NCBI RefSeq assembly: GCF_049537155.1
Contig: NZ_JBMVQZ010000010.1
Coordinates: 96,053-160,052 of the forward strand
Direction of reading: 5' to 3'
Length of the DNA: 64,000 nt
DNA from: Limisphaera sp049537155
GTDB taxonomy: Bacteria; Verrucomicrobiota; Verrucomicrobiia; Limisphaerales; Limisphaeraceae
Made by a program: the position numbers and the translations under genes. Each line of letters begins with the position of its first letter. Position 1 is the stretch's first letter. This document shows positions 17,765-26,005 of this stretch, one piece after another. The notes below the pieces were generated by a model. The model had not been told where the DNA came from. It did no database searches and worked only from the letters and a program-made list of their open reading frames with translations.

Positions 17765-18727
17765 ATGAAACCGTTCGAATTCGTCACCGCCCTGTCCACC
17801 GAAAGCGCCCGGGAACTCCTCGGGCCCAAGGGTCAGTACCTGGCCGGCGGCAACGACCTGCTCGGCCGGCTCAAGGACGACATCACCGAAGCCACCCGCC
17901 TGGTCAACATCAAGGCCCTCCCCGACCTGAACCGAATCGAGCCCGGCGCCGACCACTGGCGCATCGGTGCCCTGGTCACCATCGCACAAATCGAAGACCA
18001 TCCCGAAATCAGGAAGGTCTTCCCCGGACTCCACCAGGCCGCTGCCGAAGTCGGCTCCCAGCAGATCCGCAACGTCGCCACCCTCGGCGGCAACCTCGCC
18101 CAGCACTCCCGCTGCTGGTACTATCGCCACCGCGACATCCAGTGCCTCAAAAAGCGCGGGCGTATCTGCTACGCCATCGAGGGCGACAACCGGTACCACG
18201 CCCTCTTCACGGGCAACGTCTGCATCAGCCCCGTCGTTTCCAACCTCGCTATCGCCCTCACCGCCCTCGACGCCACCGCCATCGTCCTTCGCGACGGCCA
18301 GGAACGCCGCATGTCCATGGCCGAACTCTACGAACTGGCCTGGGACAACCCCACTGCCCATCACTCCCTCCGGCCCGGCGACCTGATCTTGCGCGTCGAA
18401 ATCCCCACCCAGCGCCGCCGCAGCGCGTACCTCCAGATCAGCGAAAAACACGCCTTCGACTGGGCCCTGGTCAGCTGCGCCGCAGCAGCAAACCTGGAGA
18501 ACGGCCGCCTCCGCAACGTCCGCGTCGCGCTCGGCTGCATCTCCCCCGTCCCCCACCAGGTGGCCGCAGCCAACCAGTTCCTCGAAGGCAAGGCTCCGGA
18601 CGATGACGTGCTCGACCACGCCGCCGACCTCCTGCTGGCCGGCGCCGAACCGCAAACCCACAACGCCTACAAAATCCCCATGGCCCGCGCCCTCATCCGC
18701 CGCACCTTGCGCCAACTCCAAGCCTGA
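17765..18727 (+). CDS. Molybdenum hydroxylase FAD subunit with an extra four-cysteine (4Fe-4S-like) insertion
   Basis: 320 residues. N-terminal FAD-binding domain: YLAGGNDLLGRLKDD near residue 25-39 and IRNVATLGGNLAQ at 101-113. Directly after comes an insertion with cysteines at 117, 127, 135 and 153 (HSRCWYYRHRDIQCLKK, RICYA, NVCIS), the same place and spacing style as the additional 4Fe-4S cluster loop of the 4-hydroxybenzoyl-CoA reductase beta subunit and of PaoB. A CO-dehydrogenase-flavoprotein C-terminal domain follows. FAD here passes electrons to an external acceptor. The ATG at 17765 begins 5 bases after the large subunit stop. The open frame extends far upstream but that part is antisense-style shadow of the large subunit. 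Confidence 0.92.
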   Translation: MKPFEFVTALSTESARELLGPKGQYLAGGNDLLGRLKDDITEATRLVNIKALPDLNRIEPGADHWRIGALVTIAQIEDHPEIRKVFPGLHQAAAEVGSQQIRNVATLGGNLAQHSRCWYYRHRDIQCLKKRGRICYAIEGDNRYHALFTGNVCISPVVSNLAIALTALDATAIVLRDGQERRMSMAELYELAWDNPTAHHSLRPGDLILRVEIPTQRRRSAYLQISEKHAFDWALVSCAAAANLENGRLRNVRVALGCISPVPHQVAAANQFLEGKAPDDDVLDHAADLLLAGAEPQTHNAYKIPMARALIRRTLRQLQA

Positions 18728-18734
18728 TCGCGCC

Positions 18735-18935
18735 ATGAACCGTCTCTGCCAACATCTTCGAACCAAAAAACTGTACATCGACGCCTCCCCGGACGAGGCC
18801 TTTACGGAACCGGAACCCGACCAGACCGCACCCTGCCATTTCTGGTGCAACCTCACCCAAACCGTCGTCGGCCCCGACCAACAACCCGTCCACAAGAACA
18901 GCTGTCAGCCCGGCCGACCCTGTTTCGAAGACTGA
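18735..18935 (+). CDS. Small cysteine-rich protein of unknown function
   Basis: 66 residues, starting 7 bases after the FAD-subunit stop. The N-terminus MNRLCQHLRTKKLYIDA is basic, the middle acidic, and it has five cysteines: C5, then CHFWCNLTQTVVGPD, and the C-terminal SCQPGRPCFED. The cysteine/tryptophan pattern and the ending look conserved rather than random, and the codon usage matches the operon. I do not know the family. It could bind metal, or be an assembly or regulatory factor for the molybdenum enzyme, given its place at the end of that operon, but this is position-based inference only. Confidence 0.6.
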   Translation: MNRLCQHLRTKKLYIDASPDEAFTEPEPDQTAPCHFWCNLTQTVVGPDQQPVHKNSCQPGRPCFED

Positions 18936-19256
18936 GGTCCGGCCCGTTCGCACCCGCCAGCCACGCCTCTTCGTCCCGCCTCCGCCCAAAACGTCCCGGG
19001 AGGCCATCGGCATGCACGGCTTTCACGCCGGCCCGCAAACTTTGACTCGCCAGCCCTTCGCCGCCATCGCACGGCCTCCGGGCCGCCCCGTCCTGCCAGG
19101 GCCGGCCGGGCCCACCTGCCCTACCCCTCGCCACCGGCCCGGCCTCACCCAGAAACCAAGGAGCTACCCATCCAATGTCGCCCAACCGCCGCGGTACGAA
19201 AACGACCCGCCAACCAACCGGGTTCACGTCCCTGAGCACTGGAGTCTGGCCCCGGG
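18936..19256. other. Intergenic stretch before the SDR gene, no gene seen
   Basis: About 320 bases of GC-rich sequence. Short open frames on both strands have no family features. No clear terminator for the molybdenum hydroxylase operon or promoter for the SDR gene could be picked out. Confidence 0.4.
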
Positions 19257-20042
19257 ATGACAAGCACCTCAGAATACCACCCCATGAACGAGGTTCGCCT
19301 GCAAAACCGGGTGGCGGTCGTGACCGGGGCCAGCCGCGGACTGGGCCGGGCCATTGCACTGGCCCTGGCTGATGCAGGGGCTGACGTGGCCCTGTTGGCA
19401 CGCGACCGCCAGCGACTCGAGGCCGTGGCCGCCGAGATCCGCCAGCGCGGTCGCAAGAGCCTCGCCCTCTGCTGCGACGTTTCGTCCGAAGCCCAGGTGA
19501 CCTCGGCCGCCGGACAAATCCGGGCGACGTTCGGAGCCGTCCACATCGTCGTCAATTCCGCAGGTATCAACCTCCGCAAGCCCATCACCGAGTTCACCCT
19601 CGAGGAATGGCACCGGGTGCTGGAAACCAATCTCACAGGAGTCTTCCTCGTTTGCCGGGCGTTGATCCCGCTCATGCGCGCTCAGGGATACGGCCGGATT
19701 CTCAATCTCACCTCCATCATGAGCCACGTCGCGCTGCCGGGACGCACCGCCTACGCCGCCAGCAAGACCGGCTTGTTGGGCTTCACTCGTGCCCTGGCCC
19801 TGGAACTGGCGCCCGAGGGCATCACCGTCAACGGCATCAGTCCCGGACCCGTGGCCACCGAAATGAACCGGCCGCTCCTCGAAAACCCCGACCTCCAGCG
19901 CGAGTTCACATCCAAGATCCCCCTGGGCCGTTGGGGTAAAGAAGAAGAAATCGCCGCCCTCGCCCTCTACCTCTGTTCCGAAGCAGCCGGCTGGATCACC
20001 GGCACCGACATCTGCATAGACGGCGGCTGGACCGCCCAGTAA
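19257..20042 (+). CDS. Short-chain dehydrogenase/reductase (SDR), gluconate 5-dehydrogenase-like
   Basis: 261 residues. Classical SDR: cofactor motif TGASRGLG at 23-30, VNSAGINLRKP (the NNAG-equivalent), catalytic serine in LTSIMSHVALPG, the YAASK catalytic pair, and the ISPGPVATEM loop after it. LLARDRQRLEAVA after the second strand has Arg in the position that favours NADP(H). It resembles gluconate 5-dehydrogenase and FabG-type reductases; the substrate is not determined. An ATG 27 bases further (19284, MNEVRLQNRVAVVTG) is an alternative start and fits the family N-terminus as well. It stands alone, convergent with the PPC-type gene downstream. Confidence 0.9.
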   Translation: MTSTSEYHPMNEVRLQNRVAVVTGASRGLGRAIALALADAGADVALLARDRQRLEAVAAEIRQRGRKSLALCCDVSSEAQVTSAAGQIRATFGAVHIVVNSAGINLRKPITEFTLEEWHRVLETNLTGVFLVCRALIPLMRAQGYGRILNLTSIMSHVALPGRTAYAASKTGLLGFTRALALELAPEGITVNGISPGPVATEMNRPLLENPDLQREFTSKIPLGRWGKEEEIAALALYLCSEAAGWITGTDICIDGGWTAQ

Positions 20043-20053
20043 GGCCGGTCACC

Positions 20054-20077
20054 ATTCAACCGGGCCCGCGGGTGAAT
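20054..20077. terminator. Inverted repeat between converging genes
   Basis: ATTCAACC and GGGTGAAT flank an 8-base GC loop, one mismatch, 11 bases after the SDR stop and within the 120-base gap between converging genes. No T-run follows, so this is at best a weak bidirectional terminator. Confidence 0.3.
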
Positions 20078-20162
20078 CGCCCGGCTCTTCCCCGTGTACC
20101 AGGAGGTGGAACCTGACCGTTGGCACGGGCCGGCGCCGTTCGTCCCTTTGTCAGCTCCCGCC

Positions 20163-22296
20163 TCAACGCACGCGCGGGCGATCGTCCGCTTGCTCCACTC
20201 TCGCGCGGGGATCAGCCGCACGCCCCCTTCCTCCTGCGAAGGTCGCGCGGCGCCGTTCGGCCGTACGGGTCGGCCGCCCGGTCACCGTCAACCAGAGGTC
20301 GGCCGCCGGAAGCAGATGCCGGTAAAAGAACGCCTGCATCCATTCCTCGGCCGGTTCCACCGTGCGGACCACGCTTTCCCCGGCCACGTTGGCCCTTCCC
20401 TCCAACTTCAACGGCCAAAACCCGCGCCGTGTCCCGGCCGGCACACGCAGTCGCACCTCCATACGGTTGGTTCCCGCCGGCACGCGCGAAGGCACCAGCA
20501 CCGCCCCGGGCGGACCATCGCGAAGCACGAGCTCGATCGCACCCTCAAACCCATCCCGCCGGATCACGTGCACCGCGCCCGTCACCACACCGCCGGGCCG
20601 GACGGTCAAACTCGACGGCGTCCATCGCAACGCAAAATCCGGCCGCGCCTCGTCAATCCGCAGCCGGTAGGCATGGGCCGGCCCTCCCTTGCCCTGGACC
20701 TCGGTGAGCCGAACCCAGTACTCCCCGTCCTCGGGCAACGTCAGCCGCAGGTAGGGATCCGCCTGATGTGTCACCCAACCGCAGGCGGGATCGGGCACAT
20801 CATCCGCAGCAGCCAGGATCTCGTCCGCTCCGCGCCCGCATTCCAGCCGCGCATCCAGGGGCGAACCCAGCCGCCGTGCCCAGACCTCCAACACCACCGT
20901 CTGACCCGCACGCCCTCTGAAACGGTGGAGGTCCACGTCGCCCGGAGCCCCGACCCGACCGTTAACAATGCAGGGCAACTGGAGCAGGGGCGCCTCCGCG
21001 GAATGGTCCTTGGGTTCGGTTTCCCAGCTCTCCGGCAGCGTATCCAGTTGCACCCACGCATGACCCAGCTCGAAGCCCTCGGACCGCAACGGCACGCGTT
21101 GCAACCCCGGCTCGAGATCCCGGGTCGGAATCGTGACGCGCCGCACCGGCAGGTTCCATCCGCTCAACTCCAGCTCCAGCGGCATGCCCAAACGGCCGCC
21201 CAACGGGAAAACCTCCGTAACCCGCGGAACCTCCCCCGGCGTGAGCCGGTAAACAAAATCCTCCCGGCCCCGGAACAACGCGTCCCGAACCTCCAACGTG
21301 TAGAATCCGTCGGCCGGAATCTCACACATCAACACCGGATCGGGATCGAACCGGAAATCGTCGCAATAGGCTATCGCCCGGCCCTCCGGATCCAGCAGCG
21401 TCAGCGTCGCCTGAAACCATCCCGGCACGGCGTCCGCCAGATAGGGAATCAACGCCCGCGCCTGCAGCGCGGCCACCACACGCTGGCCACGCCGGGCCTG
21501 AAACGTGTAACGATCCGTCGTGCCCGGCAGAATCTGACCGTTCAGGATCACGGGCAATTCCACCCGCACCGGCACGCCGGAAGTCTGGACCGTCCCGGGG
21601 CGCCGGCCCAGCCGGGCAAGGAACCGCTCGAACTCCGGGTTCGGCATCTGCGCAGGCGGCTCGGACCTCTCCGGCAGGCGGTCCACGCAGAATCGCAGCG
21701 GATGGGACACGCCGGAAGGATCCGCCAGCCGCATCTCCATCTCGCCGGGCACGGCAGTTTCCAGAATCCGCACCCGCAGCCGCACCGTCTCGGCCACGGC
21801 CGGCGTGGCATTGCGGTTGGGCGGATTCCTCAGCAGTTCGGCCACGATCTGATCCCAGCGTCTCGCGTCTGCCTCCGCCCAAGAAGGAGCGTCGCCCGGC
21901 TGCGGATGGCCGGACCGACGCCCGCTCAACCATACCCGGCGCTTTTCGATCAACTGCCGCAGCTCCTCCCGCAACTGATTGAACCGGCCCGGCGCCATGG
22001 GCCGGTGATACTCCACCACCTCACCCTCAACCCCCTCACCGCTGAACCAGACCCGGTCCACCCGCGCCAGGTTCCGGCCGCCAACCGTGACCTCGAAAGT
22101 CGTGCCAACCTGTCCACCCGCGGGATACACGTAACCGATGCGGGGCCCCGGTTGCGCCACCAACCAGCCGACCCCCCGCCAGCAGCACCAACACCGTCCC
22201 CACCCGCCGGCGCCGCTCATACTGCAGAACACCACCAGGTCCCGAGCCCGCACCTGGGCGGCGCCGGACCCTTCCCTCTCCCGGTTGCGCCGTCAT
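20163..22296 (-). CDS. Exported PPC/Ig-like repeat protein paired with DUF1501; apparent single-base frameshift in the signal peptide
   Basis: About 700 residues of beta-rich sequence with repeats of GxxDVDLHRFRGRAGQ and DRYTFQARRGQR type, the hallmark of bacterial pre-peptidase C-terminal (PPC) modules, and an N-terminal PRIGYVYPAGGQVGTTFEVT strand typical of proteins found beside DUF1501 genes in Planctomycetes/Verrucomicrobia. The main frame is open from 22253. The natural start, however, is the ATG at 22296, which overlaps the DUF1501 stop as ATGA. That frame gives RRRRVGTVLVLLAG, the first half of a signal peptide, and then runs out of phase. Removing one base from the C6 run at 22172-22177 joins it to VGWLVAQPGPRIGY, a complete signal peptide. 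So either a sequencing error or a genuine frameshift. Confidence 0.82.
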
Positions 22297-23687
22297 ACGG
22301 TCTCCATGATCTCGTGCAACAAGCGGATGGAACCGCCGTGACCAACCGCCTCGGGCAGTACACGCACCGGTTGGCCCTCCGGATGCGGCAGGGTCGCGCC
22401 CGGATCGATCCCCAGCAACGTGTAGATGCTGGCCAGCACCTCGGCCGGATGCACCGGCCGCTCCACCACCTCCTCGCCGGTCGCGTTGGTCGCGCCGAGC
22501 ACCTGCCCGCCCTTGAACCCGCCTCCGGCCACCAGCGCCGAAAAGGCCCGGCCGAAATGGTTGCGCCCTCCGTTCCAGGGCGGATCCCACTGCACACGCG
22601 GCGTCCGGCCAAACTCGCCCGACACCCACACAATCGTCTCGGCCAACAGGCCACGAACCGCCAAATCCTCCAACAGCGCCGACAATCCCTGGTCCAACTC
22701 CGGCAACTTGCGGTTCATCGCCTGGAAATGCTGCTTGTGCGTGTCCCAACCCTTATGGTTGATCGTCACGTACGGCACGCCCTTCTCCACCAGCCGGCGC
22801 GCCATCAGACAACTCTGGCCGAACGTGGTTCGACCGTACCGATCCCGCACCTCGTCGGGTTCCCGATCCAAATCGAACAAGCGACCCGCCTCGCCCAGGA
22901 TCAGTTCGTACGCCTGTTCCTCCGAAGCGTAAAACGTCTGGAGCGTGGCCTCACCCGGCAAAGCGCGCCCCAGTGTGTTGAGCTGTCCCAACAATTCGCG
23001 CCGGCGCAACTGCCGGGCCTCCGAAATGCCCGAAGCCACGATCCCTTCCACCTCGAACCGCGGCCGTGCCGGATCGCCCCCCGTCACGAACGGCTTGGCA
23101 GAGTATCCCAGAAAACCCGACTCCGAAAACCGTCCCTGCGGCTCGGTCAGCACGATGTACGGAGGAATCAGACCACGCGACCCGCCCGAGCCGCCCTTGA
23201 AATTCGCCACCACCGCCCCCGCGCTCGGAAACACGTCGCGTCCGCCCGGGTTGTGCCCCGTCTGCACAATGTAGGAGGCCGTCTCATGAGCGTTGCTGCC
23301 GTGGGTCAGACTCCGGATCAACGCATACTTGTCAGCCTGCCGCGCCAGCCGCGGCAACAACTGACCGATCCGGATGCCCGGGACGTTCGTTTCCAGCGCC
23401 GCATTCAACGGACCACAGAAATCCCGGCCGGCCTCCGGTTTCGGATCGAACAGGTCAATGTGACAAGGCCCGCCCCACAACCAGATCTGGATCACCGATC
23501 GCGCCCGGGGCAGCCGCCGCGGCGCAGTCGCCCGCAACCCCCACCCGTTCAACAAAAACAGCCCGCCCGCACCATACAAACAGCATCGCAACATCTCCCG
23601 CCGCGACATCGGCAAACCCAGCCGATCCAACAGCCGCGACGCCTCCTGCCGTGCCCACCGATCCGGTTCACTCGCCCATGGATTCAT
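22293..23687 (-). CDS. DUF1501 domain protein with Tat-like signal
   Basis: 464 residues. MSRREMLRCCLYGAGGLFLLNG near residues 27-48 is a twin-arginine-type signal preceded by a short helical head, as is usual for DUF1501 proteins. The body belongs to the sulfatase/alkaline phosphatase superfamily: IQIWLWGGPCHIDLFDPKPE, SLTHGSNAHETASYIVQTGH, HKGWDTHKQHFQAM, TIVWVSGEFGRTPRVQWD and GGRNHFGRAFSALVAGGGFKGG occur in order. The biochemical function of DUF1501 is not established; it usually partners with DUF1549/DUF1553 cytochrome-like proteins. Here its usual partner is reduced to a remnant upstream, and a PPC protein follows with a 4-base stop/start overlap. Confidence 0.93.
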   Translation of the reverse strand: MNPWASEPDRWARQEASRLLDRLGLPMSRREMLRCCLYGAGGLFLLNGWGLRATAPRRLPRARSVIQIWLWGGPCHIDLFDPKPEAGRDFCGPLNAALETNVPGIRIGQLLPRLARQADKYALIRSLTHGSNAHETASYIVQTGHNPGGRDVFPSAGAVVANFKGGSGGSRGLIPPYIVLTEPQGRFSESGFLGYSAKPFVTGGDPARPRFEVEGIVASGISEARQLRRRELLGQLNTLGRALPGEATLQTFYASEEQAYELILGEAGRLFDLDREPDEVRDRYGRTTFGQSCLMARRLVEKGVPYVTINHKGWDTHKQHFQAMNRKLPELDQGLSALLEDLAVRGLLAETIVWVSGEFGRTPRVQWDPPWNGGRNHFGRAFSALVAGGGFKGGQVLGATNATGEEVVERPVHPAEVLASIYTLLGIDPGATLPHPEGQPVRVLPEAVGHGGSIRLLHEIMETV

Positions 23688-23713
23688 GCCTCAGCCTCCG
23701 TTCCGACCAGGGT

Positions 23714-23887
23714 TCAATGACGATGCACGAACTCCGCACTGTTGATCAGTGCCCAGAGAAAATCCTCCGCCGCCTCCCGGCGCGACCGGCTCTCCGCAAA
23801 CAACCGCTCCACCACCGCCTCCTCCTCCGGCTCGGGCGGCCGCGACAGGACCACCAGGTAAAAACGCTCCGCCACCTCCTCCACACG
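23714..23887 (-). pseudogene. Remnant C-terminus of a DUF1549/DUF1553 protein
   Basis: The minus-strand frame ending at 23714 encodes about 57 residues, including VAERFYLVVLSRPPEPEEEA and ALINSAEFVHRH. This is the extreme C-terminus of DUF1553 proteins (VxxLYLATLSRxPTxEE ... ALLNSxEFLFNH). The remaining roughly 700 or more residues expected in a DUF1549-DUF1553 protein are absent; upstream sequence in this frame is glycine/arginine noise. It lies 26 bases before the DUF1501 start in the expected order, so the gene was probably lost by an internal deletion. Confidence 0.7.
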
Positions 23888-24198
23888 CCGCCCCCGCCCG
23901 GCCGCCAGACCCCCGCACGGTTCCGGGCAGACCGTCACCCACGCATGCCCCACCCCGCCCCAGGCCACCCAGCATTCGGCCCGCTTCACCCTGCGCCCGC
24001 ACGTCCCCAGGCCGCCAGGCAACCTGCCGCTCCATGAACCTTGAACCGCGCCCATTCGTGCCCTCTCCGCCTCCATACCGTTCAAATGCCCATCCCCCTG
24101 GACGTCCTCCACGCACCGAAGGTTTCACCCCGACATACGCCCCCATTGATTACAACCCTCTCAACGGGCACCCGGGGGCCCGTCCCGCCCGCACGACT

Positions 24199-24276
24199 GC
24201 AAGCCAACGACAGTTTTCGCAACCAGCCGACAATCTTTTGCAAGCCACCGACACACTTTCGCAACCCGCCGTTAGC
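24199..24276. repeat. Four tandem 20-21 base imperfect direct repeats upstream of a prepilin-like gene
   Basis: Units begin at 24199, 24219, 24240 and 24261. Each begins GCAA[G/C]C and has ccnnCGACAnnnnTTT-like content (unit 1 GCAAGCCAACGACAGTTTTC, unit 3 GCAAGCCACCGACACACTTT); the fourth decays. A period of about 21 bases, two DNA turns, puts all units on one helix face. They end about 40 bases before the ATG at 24313. Confidence 0.6.
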
Positions 24277-24312
24277 GGCACCCGCCCCACAATGGGCATG
24301 CTGGGAACCGCC

Positions 24313-25044
24313 ATGAGAACACAGATCGCGCATCATGCCTGCCGGCGGGCCCGCCCCGCTGCATTCACGCTCATCGAGCTGCTGGTTGTCATCGCTGTCA
24401 TCGCCATCCTCGCAGGCCTGCTCCTGCCCGTGCTGGCATCCGCACAGGAACGCGCACGCCGCATCGCCTGCGTCTCCAACCTGCACCAGATCCACCTCGC
24501 CGTCGCCATGTACGCCCAGGACAACAACGACTGGCTCCCCTGGAAATACGAGGTCAAGAAAACCGCCCTCAAGCCCGACGACCTGGCCAAAGGCAAGCGC
24601 TTGCAAACCCTCACCAACGGCATCCACACGCTCCTGGCACCCTACCTCGGCGCGTCTCACGCCACTGCAGAGCTCTCCGGCGGCCGTTACCTCGCCGCAC
24701 GCGTTTTCCGCTGCCCGTCGGATCGCGGCGATGCCGCCGATCGAACCCCGGTGTTCGACCGCCGGGGATCCAGTTACCAGGTCGAGGGCGTGGATCTCGG
24801 CCGAAATCCCGAAGACCTGCACAAAAACCGGTTCACCCACGCCACCACACTGGACATCGCACGCGACCTCTTCAAACCGTGGGATTCCGACGATCCCCTG
24901 AAGGTCATGGAAAAGGTCGCCAAGGGCGAACTCGGACCGGTCAAATGGCACGCCCGTTACTTCAACAAAGTCATGGGCGACGGCCGCGTCATCACCCTCT
25001 CCTCCAAGGAACAGGACAAGGAATCAAAGGGCGACCTCGACTGA
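24313..25044 (+). CDS. Prepilin-type N-terminal cleavage/methylation protein
   Basis: 243 residues from the ATG at 24313, preceded by GGGAAC; in-frame ATGs at 24292 and 24298 are alternatives. The segment PAAFTLIELLVVIAVIAIL, with Glu at +5, is the standard prepilin cleavage and assembly helix, followed by LLLPVLASAQERARRIACVSNLHQI as in DUF1559/xxxLxxAkxkaxxxxC-type proteins of Planctomycetes and Verrucomicrobia. The C-terminal part has KWHARYFNKVMGDGRV, the equivalent of the NxLFGDGHV ending of that group. It is probably a membrane-anchored pseudopilin or secretion-associated protein. It begins just downstream of four helically phased repeats and is followed after 22 bases by a PepSY protein. 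Confidence 0.85.
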   Translation: MRTQIAHHACRRARPAAFTLIELLVVIAVIAILAGLLLPVLASAQERARRIACVSNLHQIHLAVAMYAQDNNDWLPWKYEVKKTALKPDDLAKGKRLQTLTNGIHTLLAPYLGASHATAELSGGRYLAARVFRCPSDRGDAADRTPVFDRRGSSYQVEGVDLGRNPEDLHKNRFTHATTLDIARDLFKPWDSDDPLKVMEKVAKGELGPVKWHARYFNKVMGDGRVITLSSKEQDKESKGDLD

Positions 25045-25066
25045 TTCCCACCGCACTCACAAAAAC

Positions 25067-25792
25067 ATGCAAACAACGGTCCAACCCAAAAACCGCTGGC
25101 TGATCCGCATGCGCAACTGGCATCGCTGGATCGGTGTGGTCGCCGCGCTCTTCATGGTCGTGTTCGCGGTCACCGGCATGATCCTCAACTACAAAAAACC
25201 TGTCCTGGGCGCCCTGGGTTTGATGCCCGACACCGAACATCCGCTCCCCACGCCCCCGACCGACCCGCAGCACCCCCCTGTCGAGGGGCCTTCGCTCGCC
25301 CTCACCACCGCCTCCACCCTGGACACCTGGCCCGTGCCACCCTCCGCAGCATTGGCCCGCGCCCGCGCTCACTGGGGCGACGTCCCCCTCGAAAAACTCG
25401 AACTCAAGCTCGAACAGGGCCACTGGGTCTGGAAAATCAAACAACCCGGCGGGAAGGAACTCCAGATTCACGCCGCCACCGGCCGGCTCCTGGCCCGGGG
25501 TCCCTACGAGAAATTCCTCGGCATGGACGCTTCGGGCGCACCCGTCCGCAAAACAGATTGGGGCAAGATCCTCCTGGATCTGCACACCGGAAAGATCGCC
25601 GGTCCATGGGGCAAGGCCATCATGACGGCAGCCGGGGCCGGTCTCCTGTTTCTCACGCTGTCGGGCTTGTACGTCTGGGTCAAACCGCTCCTCCTGCGGC
25701 GCCGCAATGCCCAGCTCAAGACCCGGGCACATCCGCCGGCCACCGCCGCCATCCAAGCGCGTCAACCCGAAACGGTGGAGCTCGCGCGGTAA
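25067..25792 (+). CDS. PepSY-associated transmembrane protein
   Basis: 241 residues. LIRMRNWHRWIGVVAALFMVVFAVTG (residues about 12-38 in pieces) is the first membrane helix with the RxxHxWxG signature of the PepSY_TM family; a PepSY-like soluble domain covers about 95-150 (LELKLEQGHWVWKIKQPGGKELQIHAATGRLL), and a second helix (GAGLLFLTLSGLYVWVKPLLL) precedes a basic tail. Such proteins occur in iron uptake/reductase settings, but none is nearby. It lies 22 bases after the prepilin-like gene and may be cotranscribed. It is half the length of classical PiuB-type proteins. Function unknown beyond family. Confidence 0.85.
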   Translation: MQTTVQPKNRWLIRMRNWHRWIGVVAALFMVVFAVTGMILNYKKPVLGALGLMPDTEHPLPTPPTDPQHPPVEGPSLALTTASTLDTWPVPPSAALARARAHWGDVPLEKLELKLEQGHWVWKIKQPGGKELQIHAATGRLLARGPYEKFLGMDASGAPVRKTDWGKILLDLHTGKIAGPWGKAIMTAAGAGLLFLTLSGLYVWVKPLLLRRRNAQLKTRAHPPATAAIQARQPETVELAR

Positions 25793-26005
25793 GGTTGTCA
25801 TGTACCGAGCCCCTCTCCCGGGTCTGTGTATTCGGACTTTCCTGGGCCACCGGGTGGAACACCCATCCGCAAATGCGGCCCGCCCCGCCCGGTCTCCGCG
25901 CGCAGCCACAACGGCCATGCGCCACCACCGGGCTCCGCACGGATGTCCGATGCCACTTTCCGGCGCACACACAGTCTCGAAACCTGAAACCACCGACGCA
26001 CAGCC

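Noticed and set aside
20094..23720. A 1208-codon plus-strand open frame
   Set aside because: It runs antisense to the PPC and DUF1501 genes and is Arg/Pro/His-rich with no domain; the minus-strand products have clear family motifs.
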